Of a stretch of DNA of 33,711 nucleotides, positions 16,804 through 24,690 are shown piece by piece (the first letter of the stretch is position 1; each line of letters starts with the position of its first letter). Made by a program: the position numbers and the translations under genes. This DNA is from Candidatus Aminicenantota bacterium (GTDB lineage: Bacteria > Acidobacteriota > Aminicenantia > Aminicenantales > UBA8522): contig JAFNEO010000016.1 in assembly GCA_017886205.1 (NCBI GenBank), forward strand, positions 1 to 33,711, in the 5' to 3' direction. The notes below the pieces were generated by a model. That model worked only from the letters and a program-made list of their open reading frames with translations. It made no database searches and had not been told where the DNA came from.

Positions 16804-18240
16804 ATGATAAAATTTACTGAACAGACGAAGACGGTCGGCTTCTCCATAGTTCTCCTTCTCGCGGTGGCTTCCTTCGCGGCCGTCTGCAAGAAATCTTCAA
16901 CGACACAGGCTCCGCCATCCGGACAGGTTGCCGAAGCTCGCGGGGGCGAGACGCAGGGGCAGGCGGCGCTCGAAAAGAAAGCCTTGTACCGCTGCCCCAT
17001 GCATCCCACTTACACTTCCGATAAGCCCGGCTCCTGCGGCATTTGCGGAATGGACCTTGTCCCGGTCGAGAAGGAAGAACAAGCGACACCGCCTGCAGCC
17101 AAGAAAAAAACCATGTATCGGTCCACCATGAATCCGAATGAGGTCTCCGATAAACCGGGCAAGGATTCGATGGGCATGGACATGGTTCCCTTCGAAGTCG
17201 AGCAGAGCGGAGCCATCACCGAAGTCGGGGGACGGATCCAGGTTAAAATCAGTCCCGAGAGACAGCAGCTCATCGGGATCAAGACGGCGCTCGTGAAATC
17301 CCAGCCCATCCATAAGCTCATCAAGGCCGTCGGCCGGGTCGATTATGCCGAACCGAACATCTCGATCGTCAACCTCAAGTTCGACGGCTGGATAGAAAAG
17401 CTCTACGTGAATTCCACCGGCCGAGCCGTCCGGAAGGGCGAGCCCCTTTTCGACATCTACAGCCCGGAACTAGTCTCCGCGGAGAAGGAGTACCTCATCG
17501 CCCTCAAAGCCGATGCGACGCTCGGCGATGCCTCGTCTATTCTTAAGTCCGCCCGGGAGAAGCTGAGGCTGTGGGATGTCACGGACAGGCAGGTCGAAGA
17601 CCTCGGCCGTACGGGCGAATTCAAGAAGACCGTCACAGTCTATTCTCCGGGATCCGGGATCGTGATCGAGAAGAACGTCATTCAGGGGCAGAAGATCATG
17701 GCCGGGGAGAACCTGTTCAAGATCGCCGACCTCTCCAGAGTCTGGATCCTCGGCGAGGTCTACGAGTATGAACTGCCCTTCATCAAGACGGGGCAGGAGG
17801 TGAAAGTCTCGCTCTCCTATTATCCCGGGGAATCTTTCGCCGGTCAAATCACATATATCTATCCTTATCTTAAGCCCGAGACGCGAACGAACCAGGTCCG
17901 AATGGAGGTTGCCAATCCGGGTCTCAAGCTCAAGCCCGAGATGTTTGCCAATCTCGAGATCCATGTCGATTACGGGACCAAGCTGACCGTCCCTTCTGAT
18001 GCCGTTCTGGACGCTGGCGATACCAAGATCGTGTTCGTGGCCAAAGGCGATGGATACTTTGAGCCCCGTGAGGTCAAGCTCGGCGTCAGGGGCCAGGACA
18101 TGTACGAGGTCCTCGGCGGGGTAAGCGACGGAGAAAATGTGGTCACATCCGCCAACTTCCTTATCGACTCGGAGTCGAGCCTCAAGGCCGCCCTCAGCCG
18201 GATGACCAAGACCGCGGCGGGAGACCACAAACATGATTGA
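16804..18240 (+). CDS. cusB: CusB-like periplasmic adaptor with two heavy-metal-binding repeats
   Basis: From ATG 16804, with AAGGAGAG at 16790-16797, the protein has 478 residues. The N-terminal hydrophobic segment ends in SFAAVCKKSS. This could be a lipoprotein site, but Val before the Cys is not canonical. Two heavy-metal-binding repeats follow: YRCPMHPTY...CGICGMDLVP (about 62-88) keeps all metal ligands, and YRSTMNPNE...DSMGMDMVPF (about 105-130) has lost its Cys and His, as in E. coli CusB. Then come the membrane-fusion segments: the barrel-sandwich/lipoyl region near GWIEKLYVNSTGR, the helical hairpin, and the distal beta-barrel. It links CusA to the TolC-like channel and may hand metal to the pump. 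The last 8 bases overlap the CusA start. Confidence 0.95.
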   Translation: MIKFTEQTKTVGFSIVLLLAVASFAAVCKKSSTTQAPPSGQVAEARGGETQGQAALEKKALYRCPMHPTYTSDKPGSCGICGMDLVPVEKEEQATPPAAKKKTMYRSTMNPNEVSDKPGKDSMGMDMVPFEVEQSGAITEVGGRIQVKISPERQQLIGIKTALVKSQPIHKLIKAVGRVDYAEPNISIVNLKFDGWIEKLYVNSTGRAVRKGEPLFDIYSPELVSAEKEYLIALKADATLGDASSILKSAREKLRLWDVTDRQVEDLGRTGEFKKTVTVYSPGSGIVIEKNVIQGQKIMAGENLFKIADLSRVWILGEVYEYELPFIKTGQEVKVSLSYYPGESFAGQITYIYPYLKPETRTNQVRMEVANPGLKLKPEMFANLEIHVDYGTKLTVPSDAVLDAGDTKIVFVAKGDGYFEPREVKLGVRGQDMYEVLGGVSDGENVVTSANFLIDSESSLKAALSRMTKTAAGDHKHD

Positions 18241-21200
18241 AAAAATCATCGAGTTCTCGGCGAAGAATAAGTACATCGTCATCATCTTCGTCGCCGCGGC
18301 TATCGTCGGCGCGATCTACGCCATACGGAATATCCCGCTGGACGCGATCCCGGACCTCTCGGACACCCAGGTCATCATCTATTCGAGGTGGGACCGGAGC
18401 CCCGATATCATCGAAGACCAGGTGACGTATCCCATAGTGACGGCCATGCTCGGAGCTCCCAAGGTCAAGGCCATCCGCGGTTACTCTGACTTCGGGTTCT
18501 CCTATGTTTATGTCATTTTCAAGGACGGGACGGACATCTACTGGGCCCGCAGTCGCACACTGGAATATTTGAGCAAGATCACGCCCAGGCTCCCGCAGGG
18601 CGTCCAGACCGAAATGGGGCCCGATGCGACGGGCGTGGGTTGGGTCTATCAGTACGCCCTCGTCGACAAGTCGGGGAAGAACGACCTGGCCCAATTGCGA
18701 AGCTTCCAGGATTGGTACATGCGCTACTGGCTCCAGGGCGTCCCCGGGGTTGCCGAAGTCGCCTCCGTCGGAGGCTTCCAGAAACAGTATCAGGTCAACG
18801 TCAACCCCAACGCCCTCCAGGCCTACAACATCCCCCTAATGAAGGTCATCGAGGCCATCCGGGACGGAAATAACGACGTCGGCGGCCGGCTGGTGGAATT
18901 CTCAGGAAAAGAATACATGGTCCGGGGCCGCGGCTACGCCAAATCGGTCAAGGATATCGAAGACATCGTCGTCAAGAACGACATGTCCGGGACGCCGGTC
19001 CTCATCAGGAATGTCGCCCAGGTCGTCCTGGGTCCCGAGATCCGGCGTGGAGTCGCCGACCTCGACGGGGAGGGCGATGCCGTGGGCGGCATCGTCATCA
19101 TGCGCTCCGGGGAGAACGCCCTGAACGTCATCAACCGGGTCAAGGACAAGCTCAAAGAGACCCAGCCCTCCCTGCCCGCCGGAGTCGAGGTCGTGACGAC
19201 CTACGACCGTTCGGAGCTGATCAATCGGTCGATCGAAACCCTCAGGAGCCAGCTCATCGAGGAAATGATAATCGTGAGCATTATCATCTTGCTCTTCCTC
19301 TGGCATTTCCCGTCGGCCATCATCCCGATCGTCACCATCCCGATTTCGGTCCTGCTGGCGTTCATCCCCCTCTACGGAATGAAGTTGACGTCCAACATCA
19401 TGTCCCTTTCCGGGATCGCCATCTCCATCGGCGTTCTCGTCGACGGGGCCATCGTCGAAGTGGAGAACGCATATAAGAAGCTGCAGCTCTGGCAGGCCGG
19501 CGGCCGGAAGGGCGATTATCACCTGGTCCGGCTGAACGCCCTCAAGGAAGTCGGGCCTTCGGTCTTTTTCTCATTGCTCGTCATCGCCGTCGCCTTCTTG
19601 CCCGTTTTCACGCTTGTGGACCAGGAAGGGCGGCTGTTCAAGCCGCTGGCCTACAGCAAGAACCTGGCCATGGCCATCGCCGCCGTCTTAGCCATCACCC
19701 TCGACCCCGCCATGCGCATGCTTTTCACTCGGATGGACTACAGACATTTCCGGCCAAAGTGGGTGTCGGGAATCGTAAACACGATCACGGTCGGCCGCTA
19801 TTACGCCGAGGAGAAGCATCCGATCAGCAAGATCCTCTTCCGGATCTACGAGCCGGCCTGCGAGTTCGTCCTCAAGTACCGCAAGGCCACCATCGCCGGG
19901 GCCTGCGTGCTCATGGCCGCGACCGTTCCCATCTATTTCAAGCTCGGATCGGAGTTCATGCCCCCTCTCAACGAGGGGACGATCCTCTACATGCCGACGA
20001 CATTGCCCGGGATCTCGGTGACCGAGACTCAGAATCTCCTCCAGACGATGGACAAAGTCTTTATGGACACGCCCGAAGTCGAACGGGTCTTCGGCAAGGC
20101 GGGCCGGGCCGAGACCTCAACCGACCCGGCGCCGTTCAGCATGATGGAGACAACGGTCCTCCTGAAGCCGGAAAGCGAGTGGCGGCCGGTGAAGCGCTGG
20201 TATTCCTCGCTCCCCCGCTGGATGCAGAGGCCGTTCCGCCACATCTGGCGCGACCGCATCACTTGGGACCAGCTGGTCAACGAGCTGGACCAGAAAATGC
20301 AGTTCCCGGGCGTCTCCAACGCCTGGACCATGCCCATCAAGGCCAGGATCGACATGCTGACGACGGGCGTACGCACCCCGATCGGCATCAAGGTCTACGG
20401 AGCCGACCTGAAGGAAATCGAGAGGATCGGAACGAGCCTCGAAACGCTCCTGCGGGAGGTCAAGGGAACGCGGAGCATCTTTGCCGAACGCGTGACGGGA
20501 GGCTATTTCGTCGACTTCGATATCCGGCGCGAGGATATCGCCCGGTATGGATTGACCATCAAGGAAGTCGAGATGATCATCATGTCGGCGATCGGCGGGG
20601 AACCCGTTACGACGACCGTGGAGGGCCGAGAGCGATACACGGTGAACGTCCGGTACGCCCGAGAGCTGAGGGATGACCTTGACAAACTTCGCCGCGTGCT
20701 CGTCCCCACCATGTCCGGCGCCCAGATCCCGCTGGAGCAGCTGGCCGACATCAACCTGACGCTCGGACCATCCATGCTCCGCGACGAAAACGCCATGCTC
20801 GCCGGGTATGTCTATGTTGATATCACAGGCCGCGATGTCGGGAGTTACGTGGCCGAAGCCAAGAACATTGTCAAGGAGAAGTTGACCCTGCCGACGGGCT
20901 ATTCCCTCCAGTGGAGCGGGCAATATGAAAATATGCTGCGGGTGAAAGAACGGCTCAAGGTGGTCATCCCCTTGACGATTTTTATCATCTTCATTCTGCT
21001 CTACATGAACACCAAGTCCCCGGTCAAGGCGGGCATCGTCATGCTGGCCGTGCCGTTTTCCTTGATCGGCGCGATCTGGTTCCTGTACATCCTGAAATTC
21101 AACGTCTCCATTGCCGTCTGGGTCGGCATGATCGCTCTCATGGGGCTGGACGCTGAGACGGGCGTCTTCATGCTCCTATTCCTCGACCTTTCCTATTACG

Positions 21201-21523
21201 ACATGGTCCGGCAGGGGCGCATGAAGACATTTCAGGACCTCAAGGAGGCGATCATCCACGGAGCCGTGAAGCGGATCCGGCCCAAGATGATGACCGTTGC
21301 GGCGATGTTCATGGGCCTTATTCCCATCATGTGGTCCCTTGGCACCGGCTCGGACATGATGAAACGCATCGCCGCCCCGATGATCGGCGGTGTCTTTACA
21401 AGCTTCATCCTGGAGCTGCTGGTATACCCCCCGATCTACGCCATCTGGAAATGGCGCTATGAGATGAAACATGGAACGGTGGATGTCAGTCGACTGCCCG
21501 TCCCCGAACTGAGAAAACACTGA
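18233..21523 (+). CDS. cusA: CusA-like heavy-metal RND efflux pump
   Basis: The 1096-residue inner-membrane pump belongs to the heavy-metal (HME) branch of RND transporters. The proton-relay residues known from CusA are in place: D404 in GVLVDGAIVEVEN, E975 in GLDAETGVFM and K1018 in RIRPKMMTVAA. Methionines occur in the periplasmic cleft at DPAPFSMMETT and RIDMLTTGV, consistent with Cu(I)/Ag(I) rather than Zn/Co/Ni, but a proper alignment is needed to check the full Met triad. The start overlaps the CusB stop by 8 bases, so translation is coupled. It would export Cu(I) or Ag(I) from periplasm or cytoplasm through CusB and the TolC-like channel. Confidence 0.96.
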   Translation: MIEKIIEFSAKNKYIVIIFVAAAIVGAIYAIRNIPLDAIPDLSDTQVIIYSRWDRSPDIIEDQVTYPIVTAMLGAPKVKAIRGYSDFGFSYVYVIFKDGTDIYWARSRTLEYLSKITPRLPQGVQTEMGPDATGVGWVYQYALVDKSGKNDLAQLRSFQDWYMRYWLQGVPGVAEVASVGGFQKQYQVNVNPNALQAYNIPLMKVIEAIRDGNNDVGGRLVEFSGKEYMVRGRGYAKSVKDIEDIVVKNDMSGTPVLIRNVAQVVLGPEIRRGVADLDGEGDAVGGIVIMRSGENALNVINRVKDKLKETQPSLPAGVEVVTTYDRSELINRSIETLRSQLIEEMIIVSIIILLFLWHFPSAIIPIVTIPISVLLAFIPLYGMKLTSNIMSLSGIAISIGVLVDGAIVEVENAYKKLQLWQAGGRKGDYHLVRLNALKEVGPSVFFSLLVIAVAFLPVFTLVDQEGRLFKPLAYSKNLAMAIAAVLAITLDPAMRMLFTRMDYRHFRPKWVSGIVNTITVGRYYAEEKHPISKILFRIYEPACEFVLKYRKATIAGACVLMAATVPIYFKLGSEFMPPLNEGTILYMPTTLPGISVTETQNLLQTMDKVFMDTPEVERVFGKAGRAETSTDPAPFSMMETTVLLKPESEWRPVKRWYSSLPRWMQRPFRHIWRDRITWDQLVNELDQKMQFPGVSNAWTMPIKARIDMLTTGVRTPIGIKVYGADLKEIERIGTSLETLLREVKGTRSIFAERVTGGYFVDFDIRREDIARYGLTIKEVEMIIMSAIGGEPVTTTVEGRERYTVNVRYARELRDDLDKLRRVLVPTMSGAQIPLEQLADINLTLGPSMLRDENAMLAGYVYVDITGRDVGSYVAEAKNIVKEKLTLPTGYSLQWSGQYENMLRVKERLKVVIPLTIFIIFILLYMNTKSPVKAGIVMLAVPFSLIGAIWFLYILKFNVSIAVWVGMIALMGLDAETGVFMLLFLDLSYYDMVRQGRMKTFQDLKEAIIHGAVKRIRPKMMTVAAMFMGLIPIMWSLGTGSDMMKRIAAPMIGGVFTSFILELLVYPPIYAIWKWRYEMKHGTVDVSRLPVPELRKH

Positions 21524-21530
21524 GGAAGCT

Positions 21531-23693
21531 GTGACTGGACCAGAACACCATCCTCAAACGAGAGGGGAAAAACTCATTTACACCTGCCCCATGCATCCGG
21601 AGATCAGACAGGCCGGACCCGGCCGCTGCCCTCTGTGCGGCATGGCTCTGGTTCCCTTGCAGGGCAAGCATCCCTCGCGGCTCGGAAAGCGCGCAGAATA
21701 TGACAAGCACGCCGGCCATAAGACGTCGTCATTCTTGGCAAAGTTTTGGGTGGCCCTGGCGCTGACCATCCCGATACTGGTTTACTCGGAGCTCCCCGAA
21801 AAGCTCCTGGGGTTCGAGGCGCCGGCCTTTCCAGGCTCCGGGTATCTGTCGCTCGTCCTCGGGTCTGGCATTTATTTTTATTGCGGCTGGGTATTCCTGG
21901 CTGGGGCATGGAGAGAGCTCCGGGCCCGCCTGCCCGGAATGATGACGCTGATTGCCCTGGCCATCACCGCGGCGTATTCCTTCAGCGTTTTTGTCACGCT
22001 AACGGGGGGCGAACACACACTTTTCTGGGAGCTCGGCACCCTGATTACCATCATGCTTCTCGGCCACTGGATCGAGATGCGCGCCGTCCAGGGAGCGCAG
22101 GGTGCCCTCAGGGACCTCGCCAAGCTCCTCCCCGATCAGGCTGAAGTGATAAGAGGCGAAAAGACCGAGATCATTCCTCTGACGGAGCTGAAGGAACGAG
22201 ACGTGGTTTTGGTGAAGCCGGGCGGAAAGGTGCCGGCCGATGGACGCATTGTGGAAGGCCGGTCTGAGCTCAACGAGTCGCTTATCACTGGTGAATCAAA
22301 ACCCGTCCCCAAGACGACCGGCGGCGAAGTCATCGCCGGGTCGATTAACGGCGATGGGGCCCTAAAAATCGAAGTGACAAAAATCGGCGAGGCGACTTTC
22401 CTGGCCGGCGTGATGAGGCTCGTCGCCGAAGCCCAGGCTTCGAAGTCACGTCTCCAAGTCCTCTCGGACAAGGCGGCATTCTATCTCACCGTCGTGGCGG
22501 TGCTGGCGGGAGGAATCACCTTTTCCGCCTGGCTCCTGTCGCGTGCCGGGTTCGCCGTCGCCACCGAAAGGCTCGTGGCCGTGCTCGTCATCGCCTGCCC
22601 GCATGCCCTCGGCCTGGCCATTCCCCTTGTGGCCTCGATTTCCACCGCGATGGCCGCCAGGAACGGACTTCTAGTCCGCCAGCGCCTGGCGCTCGAGGCG
22701 GCTCGGAAGATCAACGTCGTGCTGTTTGACAAGACGGGGACTCTTACCAAGGGTGCATTCGGGGTCGACTCCGTCGTTCCCAACGCGAATTACACCAGGG
22801 AGCGAGTGCTGCAAATGGCGGCTTCGGTTAACAGCGTGTCCGAACATCCCCTCGCGAAGGCGATGGTCGAGGAAGCACAGAGGGAGGGGTTGTCTCTTTT
22901 CGCCGTGAAGGATTTTGAGCGCCTGCCGGGCAAGGGGGCCAAGGCCGAGGTCGAGGGAAGGGAGGTGCGGGTAGGCAGTGAGGCGCTGTTGAATGAGATG
23001 GGAGTTCCCAACCCTCCCGAGCACCAATCGCGAATTGCCCGGCTTTCGGAACAAGGCAAGACGATCATCCATGTCATGGCGGCTGGGCAACTTCTGGGAA
23101 GCATCGCCCTGGCGGATGTCATTCGAGAAGAATCCCGCGAGGCCATCCGCTCTCTTAAGAAGCTCGGCGTCAAAGTGGCGATGATCACAGGAGATTCCGA
23201 AGACGTCGCCTCGTGGGTTTCACGGGAGTTGGGGCTTGACGAATACTTCGCCAAAGTCTTGCCTCAGGAGAAAGCCGAGAAGGTGAGAGCCCTCCAAAAG
23301 AAAGGGCTGAAGGTAGCCATGGTGGGTGACGGCATCAACGATGCCCCGGCGCTGACTCAGGCCGACTTGGGCATCGCCATCGGCGCGGGCACGAACGTGG
23401 CCATAGAATCTGCCGGGATCATCCTGGTGAAAAGCGACCCACGTGACATACCCAAGGTTATCAAGCTTTCGCAATTAACCTATGCCAAAATGATGCAAAA
23501 CCTTTTTTGGGCATCCGGCTATAACCTCGTGGCCCTGCCGATCGCCGCGGGAGCCCTGGCATCAAGAGGCATCATTCTTCAGCCGGCCGTGGCGGCGATC
23601 TTCATGTCGCTGAGCACGGTCATCGTCGCCGTGAACGCCTTGCTCCTGAGGCAGCGGGGACTAGAAAAGAAAAGAAACGGCGCGCCGGGATGA
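21531..23693 (+). CDS. copB: P1B-type (CPH, CopB-like) heavy-metal ATPase
   Basis: The 720-residue protein starts at GTG 21531, seven bases after the CusA stop, with GAGGAAG (21522-21528) as ribosome binding site. An N-terminal heavy-metal-binding repeat (YTCPMHPEI...CPLCGMALVP, about 17-42) replaces the usual ferredoxin-like domain. Eight membrane helices follow. The ion-path motif is C356-P-H in IACPHALGLA, which defines the P1B-3 (CopB-like) group, supported by YNLVALPIAAG in helix 7 and MSLSTVIVAVNAL in helix 8. The phosphorylated Asp is D400 in DKTGTLTKG. SEHPLAKA carries the conserved His-Pro, and GDGINDAPAL completes the ATPase core. P1B-3 pumps move Cu(II), Cu(I) or Ag(I) out of the cytoplasm. 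It is probably the last gene of the operon. Confidence 0.95.
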   Translation: MTGPEHHPQTRGEKLIYTCPMHPEIRQAGPGRCPLCGMALVPLQGKHPSRLGKRAEYDKHAGHKTSSFLAKFWVALALTIPILVYSELPEKLLGFEAPAFPGSGYLSLVLGSGIYFYCGWVFLAGAWRELRARLPGMMTLIALAITAAYSFSVFVTLTGGEHTLFWELGTLITIMLLGHWIEMRAVQGAQGALRDLAKLLPDQAEVIRGEKTEIIPLTELKERDVVLVKPGGKVPADGRIVEGRSELNESLITGESKPVPKTTGGEVIAGSINGDGALKIEVTKIGEATFLAGVMRLVAEAQASKSRLQVLSDKAAFYLTVVAVLAGGITFSAWLLSRAGFAVATERLVAVLVIACPHALGLAIPLVASISTAMAARNGLLVRQRLALEAARKINVVLFDKTGTLTKGAFGVDSVVPNANYTRERVLQMAASVNSVSEHPLAKAMVEEAQREGLSLFAVKDFERLPGKGAKAEVEGREVRVGSEALLNEMGVPNPPEHQSRIARLSEQGKTIIHVMAAGQLLGSIALADVIREESREAIRSLKKLGVKVAMITGDSEDVASWVSRELGLDEYFAKVLPQEKAEKVRALQKKGLKVAMVGDGINDAPALTQADLGIAIGAGTNVAIESAGIILVKSDPRDIPKVIKLSQLTYAKMMQNLFWASGYNLVALPIAAGALASRGIILQPAVAAIFMSLSTVIVAVNALLLRQRGLEKKRNGAPG

Positions 23694-23735
23694 ACAAGGC
23701 CTACCTGGCGGCATGTATCAATGCCTGCAGGTTTG

Positions 23736-23874
23736 CTATTATGAACGCGCTAAGTTTTGTGTCATTGCGAGAAACGAAGTGACGAAGCAATCTCCGCTGA
23801 ACAGAGAGAGATTGCTTCGCTCCAAAAGGTCGCCCGCAATGACAACGCATCACAAATTATTGCGTTTATAATAG
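23736..23874. mobile_element. MITE-like imperfect inverted repeat (CATTGCG/CGCAATG hairpin)
   Basis: A roughly 139-base imperfect palindrome fills most of the 235-base gap between the ATPase and the next gene. The ends are CTATTAT (23736-23742) and ATAATAG (23868-23874), followed inward by AACGC/GCGTT and TTTGTG/CACAAA. GTCATTGCG (23761-23769) pairs with CGCAATGAC (23835-23843), and CGAAGCAATCTC (23783-23794) pairs with GAGATTGCTTCG (23808-23819) around a 13-base loop. Short repeats with GTCATTGCGAG and GAAGCAATC cores are known in many bacterial genomes as dispersed hairpin repeats. It carries no transposase gene. It could also act as a transcription stop for the metal operon. Confidence 0.75.
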
Positions 23875-23928
23875 TATAATTTCCTAATCTGAAGAAACGG
23901 AATATCCGAAGTAAGATGGAGGTTTGAG

Positions 23929-24570
23929 ATGAAAATCGGAATCTTAGGAACAGGAGATGTCGGCCGGGTGCTCGGAGCAGGTTTCGTAGCGCTCGGTCAT
24001 GAAGTCAAGATCGGGTCGCGCAGCCCCCAGCAGGAGAAAGTCAGAGAATGGCTGAAGAAAGCCGGACCCAAGGCTTCGGCCGGGACGTTTGCCGAAGCCG
24101 CGGCATTTGGTGATATCGCCGTCCTGGCTATTCTGTGGACGGGCACCGAGAATGCGGTCAAGCTGGCCGGTCCGCAGAACCTGGCGGGCAAGGTGGTCAT
24201 CGATGTCACCAACCCTCTCGATTTTTCTGCCGGTGCGCCCCGGTTGGCCGTCGGGCACACGGACTCGGCGGGGGAGACCGTCCAGCGCTGGCTCCCCCAG
24301 GCTAAAGTCGTCAAGGCATTCAACCACGTCGGCAACGCCCATATGGTCAACCCGCGGTTTCCAGGCGGCCCCCCGACCATGTTCATCTGTGGAAATGACG
24401 GGGGAGCCAAGAAGACGGTGGCCGGATTGCTCGAGGCATTCGGCTGGCCGGTCGTCGACATCGGCGGCATCGAGGGCTCCCGCTATCTCGAACCGCTGGC
24501 CATGCTCTGGATCATCTACGGCGCCGGCAGCAACACCTGGAACCACGTTTTCAAGCTGCTCCGGAAGTGA
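23929..24570 (+). CDS. F420H2:NADP oxidoreductase-family protein
   Basis: The 213-residue protein begins with a Rossmann motif GILGTGDVGRVLG (GxGxxG), followed by GHEVKIGSRSP, where Ser-Arg after the second strand suggests NADP binding. VVIDVTNPLDF and VKAFNHVGNAHM match the NADPH-dependent F420 reductase family (F420_oxidored). Many members outside F420-producing organisms have other or unknown substrates, and nothing here shows F420 synthesis. GGAGG lies at 23916-23920 before ATG 23929. The AT-rich right flank of the hairpin repeat (TATAAT at 23875-23880) could supply a -10 box, but no matching -35 is seen. It appears to be transcribed alone. Confidence 0.85.
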   Translation: MKIGILGTGDVGRVLGAGFVALGHEVKIGSRSPQQEKVREWLKKAGPKASAGTFAEAAAFGDIAVLAILWTGTENAVKLAGPQNLAGKVVIDVTNPLDFSAGAPRLAVGHTDSAGETVQRWLPQAKVVKAFNHVGNAHMVNPRFPGGPPTMFICGNDGGAKKTVAGLLEAFGWPVVDIGGIEGSRYLEPLAMLWIIYGAGSNTWNHVFKLLRK

Positions 24571-24628
24571 TCACTCGCAGCAGATCCGGACCTTCTCCCG
24601 GCCTTCGACCTCCTCGGTTCCGCCGTTA

Positions 24629-24657
24629 TTGACCTGCCTGTGGCGTTGGTATATAAA
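24629..24657 (+). promoter_or_regulatory. Sigma70-type promoter for the peptidase-lutABC unit
   Basis: TTGACC (24629-24634) and TATAAA (24652-24657) are 17 bases apart. Transcription would start near 24664. AAGGAG (24677-24682) and the ATG at 24691 follow in good order. Confidence 0.7.
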
Positions 24658-24690
24658 CTCATTTCTTAGCCCCGATAAGGAGACCAATCC

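Noticed and set aside
23690..23782. 30-codon frame starting at ATG 23690, overlapping the ATPase stop as ATGA
   Set aside because: It has no ribosome binding site, runs into the hairpin repeat and has no recognisable sequence; the ATGA overlap is probably chance.
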